The notes below the pieces were generated by a model. That model searched no databases. It was not told the origin of the DNA and saw only the letters and a list, made by a program, of their open reading frames with translations. From SLRI01 sp942491185 (GTDB lineage Bacteria; Pseudomonadota; Alphaproteobacteria; Geminicoccales; Geminicoccaceae), in contig CALOAB010000011.1 of the NCBI GenBank assembly GCA_942491185.1, positions 163,710 to 227,709 of the forward strand: DNA of 64,000 bases, in the 5' to 3' direction. Within the stretch, counting starts at the first letter, position 1, and each line of letters opens with the position of its first letter. Shown piece after piece: positions 9,259-17,585 of this stretch. The translations under genes were made by a program, and so were the position numbers.

Positions 9259-10429
9259 AGCGATGATCGCACCGATGCCCGCCGCGCCGGCGCTGAAGCT
9301 GGCCCCAGGCTCGAAGGTGGCGTTGCTCGGCTGCGTCAGCTCCAGCCTCACCGCCTTTCGCGGCCGGTTGATCGACGCGCTCATCGAGCGCGGGCACCAG
9401 GTGATCGGCTGCGCTGCCGACCATGACCCGGCGGTAGCAGCCACCCTGCGCGCCAAGGGGGCGGCGTTCGAGCAGGTGAGGCTCGATCGCACCGGGCTCG
9501 ATCCCTGGCACGATCTGGGCAGCATCATGGCCCTGCGCCGCACCTTCGCGAAGCTCAAGCCCGACGTGCTCCTGGCCTACACCATGAAGCCCATGGTCTA
9601 TGGCTCGGTGGCGGCACGCCTCGCCGGCGTCAAGCGGGTGTTCACCATGGTCGAGGGCCTGGGCTACGCCTTTGCCGACGGTGACGAGCGCCGCCGGCGG
9701 CTGCTGCGGCTGATTCAGTCGCCGCTCTACCGCCTGGCCTTCGGCCTGTCGCAAGCGAGCTTCGTCCTCAACCCCGACGACCGGGATTTCCTGCGCGAGC
9801 GGGGCCTCGCAGCCCCTGGGCACGAGCTCGTCCTGCTCGACGGCATCGGCATCGATCTCGACCATTATGCACCGAGCCCGGTGCCGTCGGGGCCGCCGCA
9901 CTTCCTGCTGATCGGCCGGCTGATCCAAGACAAGGGGATCGCCGCCTTCGCTGCTGCCGCGCGGCGCGTGAAGCTGGTCCACCCGCATGCCCGGTTCACG
10001 CTGCTCGGTGGGTTCGACGACTCGCCGGGCGCCATCGAGCCGCAGCAGGTCGCGACCTGGCAGGCCGAGGGACTGCTCGACTACGCGGGCACGACGGACG
10101 ATGTCCGGCCCTTCATCCGTGACGCCTCGGTCTTCGTGCTGCCGTCCAGCTACCGCGAGGGTGTCCCCCGCTCGTCGCTCGAGGCGCTGGCCATGGGCCG
10201 GGCGATCGTCACCACCGACGCGCCCGGTTGTCGCGAGACGGTCAAGCACGGCGAGAACGGCTTTCTCGTCGCCAAGCACGATGTCGATGGGTTGGCCGAG
10301 GCGCTCGGCCGCTTTGCCGCCGATCCGACGCTTGCGGCCAAGATGGGCAGCGCCAGCCGCCAGCTCGCCGAGCGCCGCTTCGACGATCGGCAGGTCAACC
10401 GGGCGATCATCGAGGCGATGCGGCTATGA
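9248..10429 (+). CDS. Glycosyltransferase, GT4 family (PglA-like)
   Basis: 393 residues if it starts at ATG 9248, which overlaps the end of the Wzc-like gene by 11 bases. ATG 9263 is an alternative that removes five residues. The N-terminal domain contains AFRGRLIDALIERGHQV and FTMVEGLGYAF, the pattern of the PglA/WbpX-type GT4 subgroup. The C-terminal domain has LLIGRLIQDKGI for the donor loop and SYREGVPRSSLEALAMG with the E-x7-E pair. PglA-type enzymes add the second sugar to undecaprenyl-PP-bacillosamine; this assignment is by resemblance and by the neighbouring PglC/E/F-like genes. It ends 23 bases before the convergent FemAB-like gene. Confidence 0.88.
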   Translation: MLSEAMIAPMPAAPALKLAPGSKVALLGCVSSSLTAFRGRLIDALIERGHQVIGCAADHDPAVAATLRAKGAAFEQVRLDRTGLDPWHDLGSIMALRRTFAKLKPDVLLAYTMKPMVYGSVAARLAGVKRVFTMVEGLGYAFADGDERRRRLLRLIQSPLYRLAFGLSQASFVLNPDDRDFLRERGLAAPGHELVLLDGIGIDLDHYAPSPVPSGPPHFLLIGRLIQDKGIAAFAAAARRVKLVHPHARFTLLGGFDDSPGAIEPQQVATWQAEGLLDYAGTTDDVRPFIRDASVFVLPSSYREGVPRSSLEALAMGRAIVTTDAPGCRETVKHGENGFLVAKHDVDGLAEALGRFAADPTLAAKMGSASRQLAERRFDDRQVNRAIIEAMRL

Positions 10430-10452
10430 CCGGGCGAGCGATTTGGAGAGAC

Positions 10453-11485
10453 TTAGCCGCAGGGCGCCCGGTAGGCCGGAAAGAAGCCGGTCTCCGGGCG
10501 GTCCTCCGTCAGCGCCGCGTAGGCCGCATCGTCGATGACCCAGCACCAGAGCGCGAAGGGATGCCGCCTCGGGCTGAAGCCGGATTTGAAGCGGAACAGC
10601 GAGTCGTCGCTGCCGCCTCGACCTCCGCCCAGGTGCAGGAGTCCGGCGCCCGCATCCGTGTAGTGGCGGCGCGCCGCATCGAGCAGCTGCTTCAAGGGGG
10701 CTGCCGCCAGATGCGCATCCGCGACCGCGCCCAGGTGGTACTGGACGATCTGGCCGCGGCGCATGAAGCAGGCGCCGCCTGCGACCTCACCGTCACGGCG
10801 GCAGACGAAGAGGTCGAAATCGCTGCCCAGAGCGTCGGTCAGGCCCTGGAAGTAGCTGGCGTCGAAGTAGTAGTCGGCATCCGCACCAACCCGCCGCATA
10901 TTGGCATGGTACACCTCGATGAACGCGGCCAGCGCCGCCGGTGTGGCGTCGCGCTCGGTGGTGTAGCCGTCGCGCGCCAGTCGCTTGAGGTCGCGCCGGT
11001 GATTGCTCCGATAGCCGGCGAGCTGGGCGGCTTCGTCGAGCGTCAGGTCGATCGAGACGGTTTCGCCGAGCGATCGGACGGCACCCAGGCCTTCGAGCCA
11101 GCCCGTCTGCTCGATCAGCGGATGCAACCGCGCGACCAGGCTGACGACACCCTCGGCCCTGAGCCGCTCGGCAAGTGCGCGTTGGAAGCCGGCTATCAGC
11201 TCGGCCGAGGGCGCTGCGGTCGAGGCGAGGGGCCCCGCATAGCCATAGACCGAACCCGCATCGCCGCGGCCGGCAAGCCCGTCGACCGGCCTGATCAGCA
11301 GCGGCAGCGCCAGCCATTCCCCGCCGTCCTGCCAGACGAAGAGGCGCGGCTCGCCGTCGCCGCGCGCCTGGGCTGAGCTGGTGGTAGGGCGCATCATGAT
11401 AGCTGTCGGCCATCGCGGCCTCGGCAATCAGCCGGCGCCATTCGGCGTCGTCGGCGGCGAGCCAGCGTTCGGTGGCCATCAGCAC
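10453..11485 (-). pseudogene. GNAT-fold (FemAB-like) acyltransferase, broken by a +1 frameshift
   Basis: Two overlapping reverse-strand frames together make one protein. The first starts at ATG 11485 (11479 is also possible) and reads an N-terminus with ADSYHDAPYHQLS. The second frame continues with QARGDGEPRLFVWQDGGEWL and runs to the stop at 10453. Removing one base from the GGG at 11370-11372 joins them exactly into 343 residues. The C-terminal part has the FemAB/GNAT features GGACFMRRGQIVQYHLGA and LFRFKSGFSP. Family members transfer acyl or aminoacyl groups, and several act on polysaccharide precursors. Either this copy is inactive or the base is an assembly error. It points against the surrounding operon. 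Confidence 0.8.
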
Positions 11486-11529
11486 TCCGTCAATTGGGGC
11501 AGGTGCGCACGAGCACGAGGAGCGATCTC

Positions 11530-12213
11530 ATGACGAGCCTGAAGCTGCCATGCGGCTGGTACCAGTCGTTCGGCAAGAGGTGCCTCGATCTGGCGATCGC
11601 TCTGCCGTTGATGGTCCTCACCGCGCCACTCATGCTGCTCATTGCTGTCATTATCTATTTCAGGTTGGGTTCACCCATTCTCTTTCGCCAAGAGCGTGTT
11701 GGCAAGGGCGAGCAGATCTTCTGGCTGACGAAGTTCCGCACCATGACCGACGCGCGGGACGTCAGCGGTGAACTGTTGCCTGATGGCCAGCGCCTGACGC
11801 CGCTCGGGCTGTTCCTTCGACGCTGCAGCCTCGACGAGCTGCCGCAGCTGCTCGACGTCGTTCGCGGCACGATGAGCCTGGTCGGGCCCAGACCGCTGCT
11901 GGTGCGCTATCTGCCCCGCTACGATTCGCGCCAACGCTGCCGGCACCTCGTGCTGCCCGGGGTTACCGGGCTCGCCCAGATCGGCGGGCGCAACCGCCTC
12001 GGCTGGCCGGACCGCTTCCGGCTCGATCTCGACTACGTCGAGCGGCAGAGCCTCGGTTTGGATCTCAGGATCCTCTGGCGGACGCTTGCCGGGCTGGCCG
12101 ACACCTCGAGCACGCTGCCCGGCGGCGGTGACGAGGTGGAGGAGTTCTGGGGTAGTGCTGGACGGTTGCGGGAGCAGCCCACCTTGACGGAATCGAGGGA
12201 GCAGCAGCGATGA
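11530..12213 (+). CDS. Undecaprenyl-phosphate sugar-1-phosphate transferase (PglC-like)
   Basis: 227 residues from ATG 11530, which GAGGAG (11516-11521) precedes at ribosome-binding distance; I therefore reject the longer in-frame start at 11494. One N-terminal re-entrant hydrophobic segment (ALPLMVLTAPLMLLIAVII, about 19-37) is followed by the catalytic core of monotopic phosphoglycosyl transferases: FRQERVGKGEQIFWLTKFRTM, then RCSLDELPQL and GPRPLL. This size and domain set match PglC-type enzymes, which prime assembly by moving a phospho-sugar from a UDP-sugar to undecaprenyl phosphate. With the PglE- and PglF-like genes nearby the likely donor is a UDP-diacetamido-trideoxyhexose. Its stop overlaps the next ATG (ATGA). 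Confidence 0.92.
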   Translation: MTSLKLPCGWYQSFGKRCLDLAIALPLMVLTAPLMLLIAVIIYFRLGSPILFRQERVGKGEQIFWLTKFRTMTDARDVSGELLPDGQRLTPLGLFLRRCSLDELPQLLDVVRGTMSLVGPRPLLVRYLPRYDSRQRCRHLVLPGVTGLAQIGGRNRLGWPDRFRLDLDYVERQSLGLDLRILWRTLAGLADTSSTLPGGGDEVEEFWGSAGRLREQPTLTESREQQR

Positions 12214-13088
12214 GCGAGATCTTGCCGGGAGCTTGCGCGCCCGTGACCGATTGGCGCGAAGCGCAGCTGCCGATGCTGCGCGAGGCCGACCTGGCGCGCT
12301 GGATGAGTGCCCGCGGTGCGCGGATTGTCGAGGCGCGCGGTCGATACTGGAACGAGGTCGTCCCGGGCTTCTTCCAGCCGCTGCACTACCTTGCTCGCCA
12401 CCATTTGCACGAAATCGTCAGCCCGCGGCGGTTCTGCTGGGGCATGCGCGCCGTCCTGCACGAGGCCGAGCGTGAGCAGAGCAATGTCGTGCTGCCGGTT
12501 CATGTCATGCCGGATCTCAAGGACTATTCGCTCGAGCGACTCGATCGCCGGCGGCGCCAGGAGATCAAAAAAGCCATGCGCGCGGTCGACCTCGTCATCC
12601 TCGATCGCCCCGACCGATTGATCGCCGACGGTTTCCCTCTCGTTCGCGAGGCGACGGCGCGCAATCCGCGCAACCGTGCGATTGCCGAGCAGCACTTTGC
12701 CGCCTGGCTGGAGGCCGCCTTTGCCGGGCCCGGGCCCATCGTCCTGGCCATGCTGCAGGGCGAGAGCCTGCTCGGCTTCAGCTTCCTCTTTGCCATCGAC
12801 GGCATTGCCTATGCGCATCAGGCCTTTATCGGCGATGCCGGGCGGCGCCTGCATCTCGACCTGCTCTGCTTTCACGCCGAGGCGTCGATCGCCCAACGCA
12901 CGGCCAACGTGCATACGCTCGTCAACGGGCTGCACGCCCGTGAGAACGAGGGACTTTGCAGCTTCAAGAAGCGCCAAGGCCTCATCGTCGCCGACTATCC
13001 GAGCCTGACCACGCTGCACCCGGCGGCCGGCACGATGCTCCGCTACCTCCGCCCGCATCAGTACTACCGGCTCACCGGCAGCAGCTGA
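12210..13088 (+). CDS. Uncharacterised GNAT-like protein, paralogue 1 of a tandem pair
   Basis: 292 residues. The ATG overlaps the stop of the PglC-like gene by four bases, with GAGGGAG upstream. I do not recognise a named family. The second half resembles the closing part of FemAB/GNAT acyltransferases: ESLLGFSFLFAIDGIAYAHQ, a GDAGRRLHLDLLCFHA helix start, then LVNGLHARENEGLCSFKKRQ, which parallels the 'FKrxxG' ending of that fold. The next gene is a clear paralogue sharing EVVPGFFQP.HYLAR and RPxQYYRLTG. Placement directly after the priming transferase suggests acylation or another change of the carrier-linked sugar, for example the acetyl transfer otherwise missing here. That role is inferred only. 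Confidence 0.7.
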   Translation: MSEILPGACAPVTDWREAQLPMLREADLARWMSARGARIVEARGRYWNEVVPGFFQPLHYLARHHLHEIVSPRRFCWGMRAVLHEAEREQSNVVLPVHVMPDLKDYSLERLDRRRRQEIKKAMRAVDLVILDRPDRLIADGFPLVREATARNPRNRAIAEQHFAAWLEAAFAGPGPIVLAMLQGESLLGFSFLFAIDGIAYAHQAFIGDAGRRLHLDLLCFHAEASIAQRTANVHTLVNGLHARENEGLCSFKKRQGLIVADYPSLTTLHPAAGTMLRYLRPHQYYRLTGSS

Positions 13089-13218
13089 GCCCGAAAACCG
13101 TCCTGTCTTCAACTTCTGCCGACCGCTCCAGCACGCATCTGGAGCCGTCGCCTAGATCGGCTCGAGATAAGCGTATGACTGTCGTCGAAGAAGTGACCCC
13201 GAACGAGACCGCCGCCGC

Positions 13219-14118
13219 GTGCCTGTGGCGGAGACGGGCGTGAGCCCGCCTCGCGACGGCATGAACTGGCGCGACGCCCGCCTGGCGATGATGACCGAGG
13301 CCGGGGTCGCCGAATGGTTGGCGTCGGACGGGGTGCGGGTCGTCGAGCACAGCGGTCGGCACTGGCAGGAGGTGGTTCCGGGCTTCTTTCAGCCGGTCCA
13401 CTACCTTGCCCGGTTCGATGCAGACGCGCTAGGCGGCCCGCGCCGCCTTTGCTGGGGCAGGCGGGCGGTTCTGGTCGACCGCGATGCCGCTCGCGCGAAT
13501 GCCGTGCTGCCGGTGCACGCTTTGCCGGACCTCGCTAGCTACAGCCTGCAGAGTCTCGATGGCCGGCGGCGCAACGCGATCAACAAGGCACTGCGCCAGG
13601 TCGAGCCGGTGGTGCTCGCGACACCCGGCCTCCTGCTCGCCCAAGGCAGTGCTGTCATCGCCGAGGCAGCCGCGCGCAACCACCACAACAGGCCGGTGAC
13701 CAAGGCCCCGTTCGACAGCTGGGCAAGAGCTTTGTTCAAGCAGCCGGGCCCGCTCGTCGTCGCCATGCTCGAAGCTGACCGGCTGTTGGGCTTCAGCATC
13801 ACCTTCGCGGTCGATGGGACAGCCTACTTTCAGCAGCATTTCGTCGGCCATGCCGGCCGCTCGCTCAACCTCGATCGGCTCTGCTTTCACGTGAGCGCGC
13901 TGATCGCCAGGGCGACTCCCGAGGTCGCGACACTGGTCAACGGCCTGCACACGCCGGAGAACCCGGGGCTCGCCGATTTCAAGCAGAGCCAGGGTCTGGT
14001 CGTTCGGGCGTATCCGAGCCTGACGGTGATCAACCCGCTGGCGACGGCGCTGATCCGCCGCTTTCGCCCCAACCAATACTACCGGCTTACCGGTCGCCGC
14101 CGGGCAGCCAGTGAATGA
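13219..14118 (+). CDS. Uncharacterised GNAT-like protein, paralogue 2 of a tandem pair
   Basis: 299 residues from a GTG at 13219. No strong ribosome-binding site is seen, so the start may shift a few codons; the conserved region begins at MNWRDARL. It aligns along its whole length with the preceding gene: GRHWQEVVPGFFQPVHYLAR, LDGRRRNAINKAL, FDSWARALF, LLGFSITFAVDG, VNGLHTPENPGLADFKQSQG and RPNQYYRLTG. The two arose by tandem duplication but are now well diverged, which suggests distinct substrates. The C-terminal FKQSQG again recalls the FemAB/GNAT end motif. Its stop overlaps the ATG at 14115. The function is unknown beyond membership of the glycoconjugate locus. Confidence 0.7.
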   Translation: MPVAETGVSPPRDGMNWRDARLAMMTEAGVAEWLASDGVRVVEHSGRHWQEVVPGFFQPVHYLARFDADALGGPRRLCWGRRAVLVDRDAARANAVLPVHALPDLASYSLQSLDGRRRNAINKALRQVEPVVLATPGLLLAQGSAVIAEAAARNHHNRPVTKAPFDSWARALFKQPGPLVVAMLEADRLLGFSITFAVDGTAYFQQHFVGHAGRSLNLDRLCFHVSALIARATPEVATLVNGLHTPENPGLADFKQSQGLVVRAYPSLTVINPLATALIRRFRPNQYYRLTGRRRAASE

Positions 14119-14171
14119 CGGAAATCGCCACGCCCAGCCTCGTCGCTCAAACCTCCAGGGGGAACCACGCC

Positions 14172-15080
14172 ATGACGACCATCCTCAACGAGCTCAATGC
14201 CACCCATGCCGCCCGTTGGGGCCGCGACGTCGTGGAGCTGAAGCATCGGCTGCACGAAAGCCCGCTCTTCTCGGACACGGGCCTTGTGGAGCTGCTCGAG
14301 AGCCTCGATCGGGGCTCGATGAACATCAACACCATGGCCGCGGAAGGCCATGATCTCGCCAGCTGGCAAGCCTGCGATCCAGGCTCCATGTCGGCGAGCG
14401 AGCTGCTCGAGGCGGTTCAGGCGGGGCGGCTCTGGATCAACGTCATGGCCATCGATCAGGTAGCGCCGCGTTTCCGCGCCCTTATCGACCAGCTCTATGG
14501 CGAGCTCGCCGCGGCGCTGCCGGGGTTCAAGACCTTCAAGCGCAAGCTCGGCCTCTTGATCTCGTCGCCCAAGGCGCAGGTCTTCTACCACTGCGACATT
14601 CCAGGCCAGGGGCTGATGCAGATCAGGGGCCAAAAGCGGCTCTGGGTCTATCCGAACCGCGAGCCGTATCTTCGGCCGCAGCATCTCGAGGCGGTCGTTC
14701 GCGGCGTCACCGAGGAGGAGATCCCTTACGAGCCGTCGTTCGACGAGCATGCCCGCGTGCTCGATCTGCAGCCGGGCGACATGCTGCATTGGCCGTTGAA
14801 CGGGCCGCACCGCGTCGTCAACCACGACTGCCTGAACGTCTCCTTGACGCTCGAGCACTGGGACCAGGAGATCTTGCGCTCCTACCTGATGAACATGGGC
14901 AATGGCATCCTGCGCGGTCAGCTCGGCTGGCAGCCGCGCTCGCGGGCCATCTCCGGGCCCAGCTTCTGGGCCAAGGCGGGCCTTGCCGCCTTCTGGCGCG
15001 CGTCCGGGCTGCAGCAGCGGCAGCGCTACCGCCGCGACAGCAAGCTCCGCATCGACGAGCTGGCTGCCGCCGGCAGCTGA
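14172..15080 (+). CDS. JmjC/cupin-like Fe(II)/2-oxoglutarate-type protein
   Basis: 302 residues from ATG 14172, which a strong AGGGGGA precedes. An in-frame ATG at 14115 would overlap the previous stop by four bases and add 19 residues. A double-stranded beta-helix core is suggested by VFYHCDIPGQGLMQIRGQKR, where H-x-D could be the first two iron ligands, and by LQPGDMLHWPLNGPHRVVN, where His would be the third. This is the layout of cupin_8/JmjC-like hydroxylases. Such genes occur beside sugar and lipid assembly enzymes, but the substrate here is unknown. The C-terminal ~60 residues are basic and rich in Ala/Arg/Gln. It is the last plus-strand gene of the locus and converges on the TPP enzyme gene. 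Confidence 0.7.
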   Translation: MTTILNELNATHAARWGRDVVELKHRLHESPLFSDTGLVELLESLDRGSMNINTMAAEGHDLASWQACDPGSMSASELLEAVQAGRLWINVMAIDQVAPRFRALIDQLYGELAAALPGFKTFKRKLGLLISSPKAQVFYHCDIPGQGLMQIRGQKRLWVYPNREPYLRPQHLEAVVRGVTEEEIPYEPSFDEHARVLDLQPGDMLHWPLNGPHRVVNHDCLNVSLTLEHWDQEILRSYLMNMGNGILRGQLGWQPRSRAISGPSFWAKAGLAAFWRASGLQQRQRYRRDSKLRIDELAAAGS

Positions 15081-15105
15081 GAGCTCTCTTTGGCGGACGG
15101 GCCGC

Positions 15106-16779
15106 TCAGCGTTCCTGCCTGGCCAGGGCTGCGGTGCGGATCTGGCTGAGCGACTGACGCGGCGTGATCGCCTCGGGGTCGATCATGATCTCGATCAGCG
15201 TCGGGCGGTCGGCGTCGAGCGCCGCTGCGAAGACAGGCGCGAACTCGGCCGTGCGCTCGACGCGCGCACCGATCGCGCCATGGGCCTCGGCGAGCTTGAC
15301 GAAATCCGGGTTCACCAGCTCGGTGCCGACGACGCGCTTGGGGTATTCGCGCTCCTGGTGCATGCGGATCGTGCCGTACATGCGGTTGTTGAAGAGGAGG
15401 ACGATGATCGGCAGACGGTACTGGCAGGCCGTGGCCAGCTCCTGCCCGGTCATCTGAAAGCAGCCGTCACCGGCGAAGCAGATCACCGGGCGGTCCGGAT
15501 GGGCGAGCTTGGCGGCGACTGCTGCCGGGAGGCCATAGCCCATCGAGCCCGAGGTGGGCGCCAGCTGGGTGCGAAATCCCCGGTAGCTGTAGAACCGATT
15601 ACACCACGACGAATAGTTGCCGGCACCATTGGTGACGATGGCCTCGGCCGGCAGGGTCTCGCGCATTGCTGCCATGATCTCCGCCATCTGCACGTCACCC
15701 GGTATCGGCAGTGGGGCGATGTGGCGATGGTAGGCGGCATGGCCCTCGGCGGTGCTCGCGGCCCAGCGGGCACCGTCGACGGCTGGTCGCGCCACGAGCG
15801 TCGCGGCCATGGCCGGCAATGCGGCCTGGATCAGCAGGTCCGGCTGATAGACACGGCCCAGCTCCTCGGGCCCGTTCAGCACCTGGACCATGCGCTGGCG
15901 CGGTCGCGGCAGGTCGATGAGCGTGTAGGCATTGGTGGTCATCTCGCCGAGCCGTGCGCCCATGACGAGGACCAGGTCGGCCGTTTCGAGCCGCTCGACC
16001 AGCGCCGGGTTCGGGCCGATGCCGATATCGCCGACATAGCAGGGATGCGTGTTGTCGAGGTAGTCCTGGCGCCGGAACACGACCGCCGTCGGCAGGCTGC
16101 TCCGCTCGACGAACTGGCGGATATCGGCGATTCCCTGGGCATTCCAGCCGCCGCCGCCGAGGATGACCAGGGGGCGCTCGGCCGCTTCGAGCCAGGCGAG
16201 CAGGGTGTCGATCGACTGCGGATCCGGGAATGCCTGGGTCGGGCTGTACGGCCGGCCGGGCGCCGCCTCGACCGCCGTTGTCAGCATATCCTCAGGCAGC
16301 GCCAGCACGACCGGCCCCGGCCGGCCCGAGCTCGCGGTCATCATCGCCCGATGCACGAATTCCGGAATCCGGCGCGCATCGTCGATCTCGGCCACCCATT
16401 TGGCGATGCCACCGAACATCTGCCGGTAGTCGATCTCCTGAAACGCCTCGCGCTCCCTGGCACCGCTGTCGATCTGGCCGACCAGGAGCAGCATGGGCGT
16501 GCTGTCCTGGGCCGCCACATGCACGCCAGCACTGGCATTGGTGGCACCTGGGCCCCGCGTGACGAAGCAGACGCCGGGCCGGCTGGTGAGCTTGCCGTGC
16601 GCCTCGGCCATCATCGCCGCCCCACCTTCCTGGCGGCAGATGACGAACTGGATGTCGTTGCGGCCGTGCAGCGCATCCAGGGCATCGAGATAGCTCTCGC
16701 CGGGCACGCCGAAAATGCGCTCGACGCCGTGCTGCACCAGCTCGTCGATCAGGATGTGGCCACCCGTGCGCTGCATCAT
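15106..16779 (-). CDS. Thiamine-pyrophosphate-dependent acetolactate synthase-like enzyme
   Basis: 557 residues from ATG 16779, five bases after AAGGAG, so I prefer it to the frame's first start at 16800. The three-domain TPP enzyme layout is complete: N-terminal pyrimidine-binding domain with the catalytic Glu51 (CRQEGGAAMMAEAHG), a central domain, and the C-terminal pyrophosphate domain with the GDG...NN motif at about 437-465 (from GDGCFQM to LLFNN). The family includes acetolactate synthase, oxalyl-CoA decarboxylase and related lyases. No regulatory ilvN subunit is adjacent, so a biosynthetic ALS is not proven. It lies 51 bases downstream of the HPr gene on the same strand and may be co-transcribed with the PTS genes. 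Confidence 0.85.
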   Translation of the reverse strand: MMQRTGGHILIDELVQHGVERIFGVPGESYLDALDALHGRNDIQFVICRQEGGAAMMAEAHGKLTSRPGVCFVTRGPGATNASAGVHVAAQDSTPMLLLVGQIDSGAREREAFQEIDYRQMFGGIAKWVAEIDDARRIPEFVHRAMMTASSGRPGPVVLALPEDMLTTAVEAAPGRPYSPTQAFPDPQSIDTLLAWLEAAERPLVILGGGGWNAQGIADIRQFVERSSLPTAVVFRRQDYLDNTHPCYVGDIGIGPNPALVERLETADLVLVMGARLGEMTTNAYTLIDLPRPRQRMVQVLNGPEELGRVYQPDLLIQAALPAMAATLVARPAVDGARWAASTAEGHAAYHRHIAPLPIPGDVQMAEIMAAMRETLPAEAIVTNGAGNYSSWCNRFYSYRGFRTQLAPTSGSMGYGLPAAVAAKLAHPDRPVICFAGDGCFQMTGQELATACQYRLPIIVLLFNNRMYGTIRMHQEREYPKRVVGTELVNPDFVKLAEAHGAIGARVERTAEFAPVFAAALDADRPTLIEIMIDPEAITPRQSLSQIRTAALARQER

Positions 16780-16830
16780 CGTCTCCTTCGATCGTGCCAA
16801 TGGCGGCAGGCAAGCCGCCGAAGAAATGCC

Positions 16831-17172
16831 TCAGTCAGTCTCGTCGAACCCCCGCTCGACCAGCGTCACCAGCGCGCCCAGCGCCGCCTCGGCGTCGGCA
16901 CCTCGCGCCACCATCGCCAGGGTCGAGCCACGGCTGGCTGCGAGCATCATCAAGCCCAGAATCGAGGTCGCCGGCACCTCGGCACCGTCGCGCTCGACCA
17001 CGACCTCGGCATCGAAGGTTTCGGCCAGGCGGACGAACTTGGCCGCCGCTCGCGCATGCAGCCCCCGGATGTTGACGATCGTGCAGCTTGCCTGGTGCGG
17101 CCATTCGGCGCCGTCCCCCCGGTCGCCGTCCCCCAAGTCACCGTCCAATGGGTCGCCGGGCGGGGTCCCCAA
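16831..17172 (-). CDS. ptsH: HPr-type phosphocarrier protein
   Basis: Up to 113 residues from a TTG at 17172, directly after the EIIA stop; a GAGG overlaps that stop. The conserved domain starts near residue 29 (SCTIVNIRGLHARAAAKF). His39 in GLHAR is the phosphoryl-carrier histidine, and Ser70 in VPATSILGL is the site used by HPr kinase. HPr proteins are usually about 90 residues, so the Gly/Asp-rich first ~25 residues are extra or the true start is later. They derive from a degenerate GC-rich repeat (17109-17160). With EIIA-Man-like, EIIA-Ntr, RapZ and HprK nearby, this is part of the regulatory nitrogen-type PTS. No enzyme I gene is in the window. Confidence 0.88.
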   Translation of the reverse strand: MGTPPGDPLDGDLGDGDRGDGAEWPHQASCTIVNIRGLHARAAAKFVRLAETFDAEVVVERDGAEVPATSILGLMMLAASRGSTLAMVARGADAEAALGALVTLVERGFDETD

Positions 17173-17177
17173 ACGCC

Positions 17178-17585
17178 TCAGTCCCGTTGCGGCGCGAGCA
17201 GACGACTCGCCACATTGATGTACTTCTTGCCGGCCTCTTGCGCTTCCACAATGGCGTGCTGCAGGTCGCCATCGACGCGCACGCCGGCGAGCTTGATCAG
17301 CATCGGCAGGTTGACCCCGGCGATCACCTCGACGCCCGGCCGCTCGAGGGTGGAGATCGCGAGGTTCGAAGGCGTGCCGCCGAACATGTCCGTGAGGATG
17401 ATCACGCCGGCACCGGTGTCGGTCGCGTCCACCGCCTCGACGATGTCGCGACGCCGTTGCTCGATATCATCGTCGGCGCCGATGCTGATCGCTCTGATCT
17501 GCTCTTGCGCACCGACCACGTGCTGCATGGCGGCGACGAACTCGTCGGCCAGCCGTCCATGGGTCACCAATACGAGCCCGATCAT
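17178..17585 (-). CDS. PTS EIIA component, mannose-family type
   Basis: 135 residues, the normal length for a free-standing EIIA-Man-like protein. MIGLVLVTHG at the start contains the phosphorylatable His9, and ILTDMFGGTPSN (about 73-84) is the conserved loop that surrounds it in the fold. No matching IIB, IIC or IID permease genes are present, so it probably acts as a regulatory phosphate acceptor, as in other alphaproteobacteria where this gene sits between rapZ/hprK and ptsH. Its ATG overlaps the rapZ stop by four bases (ATGA), pointing to translational coupling. The cytoplasmic partners should be the adjacent HPr and an enzyme I encoded elsewhere. Confidence 0.92.
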   Translation of the reverse strand: MIGLVLVTHGRLADEFVAAMQHVVGAQEQIRAISIGADDDIEQRRRDIVEAVDATDTGAGVIILTDMFGGTPSNLAISTLERPGVEVIAGVNLPMLIKLAGVRVDGDLQHAIVEAQEAGKKYINVASRLLAPQRD

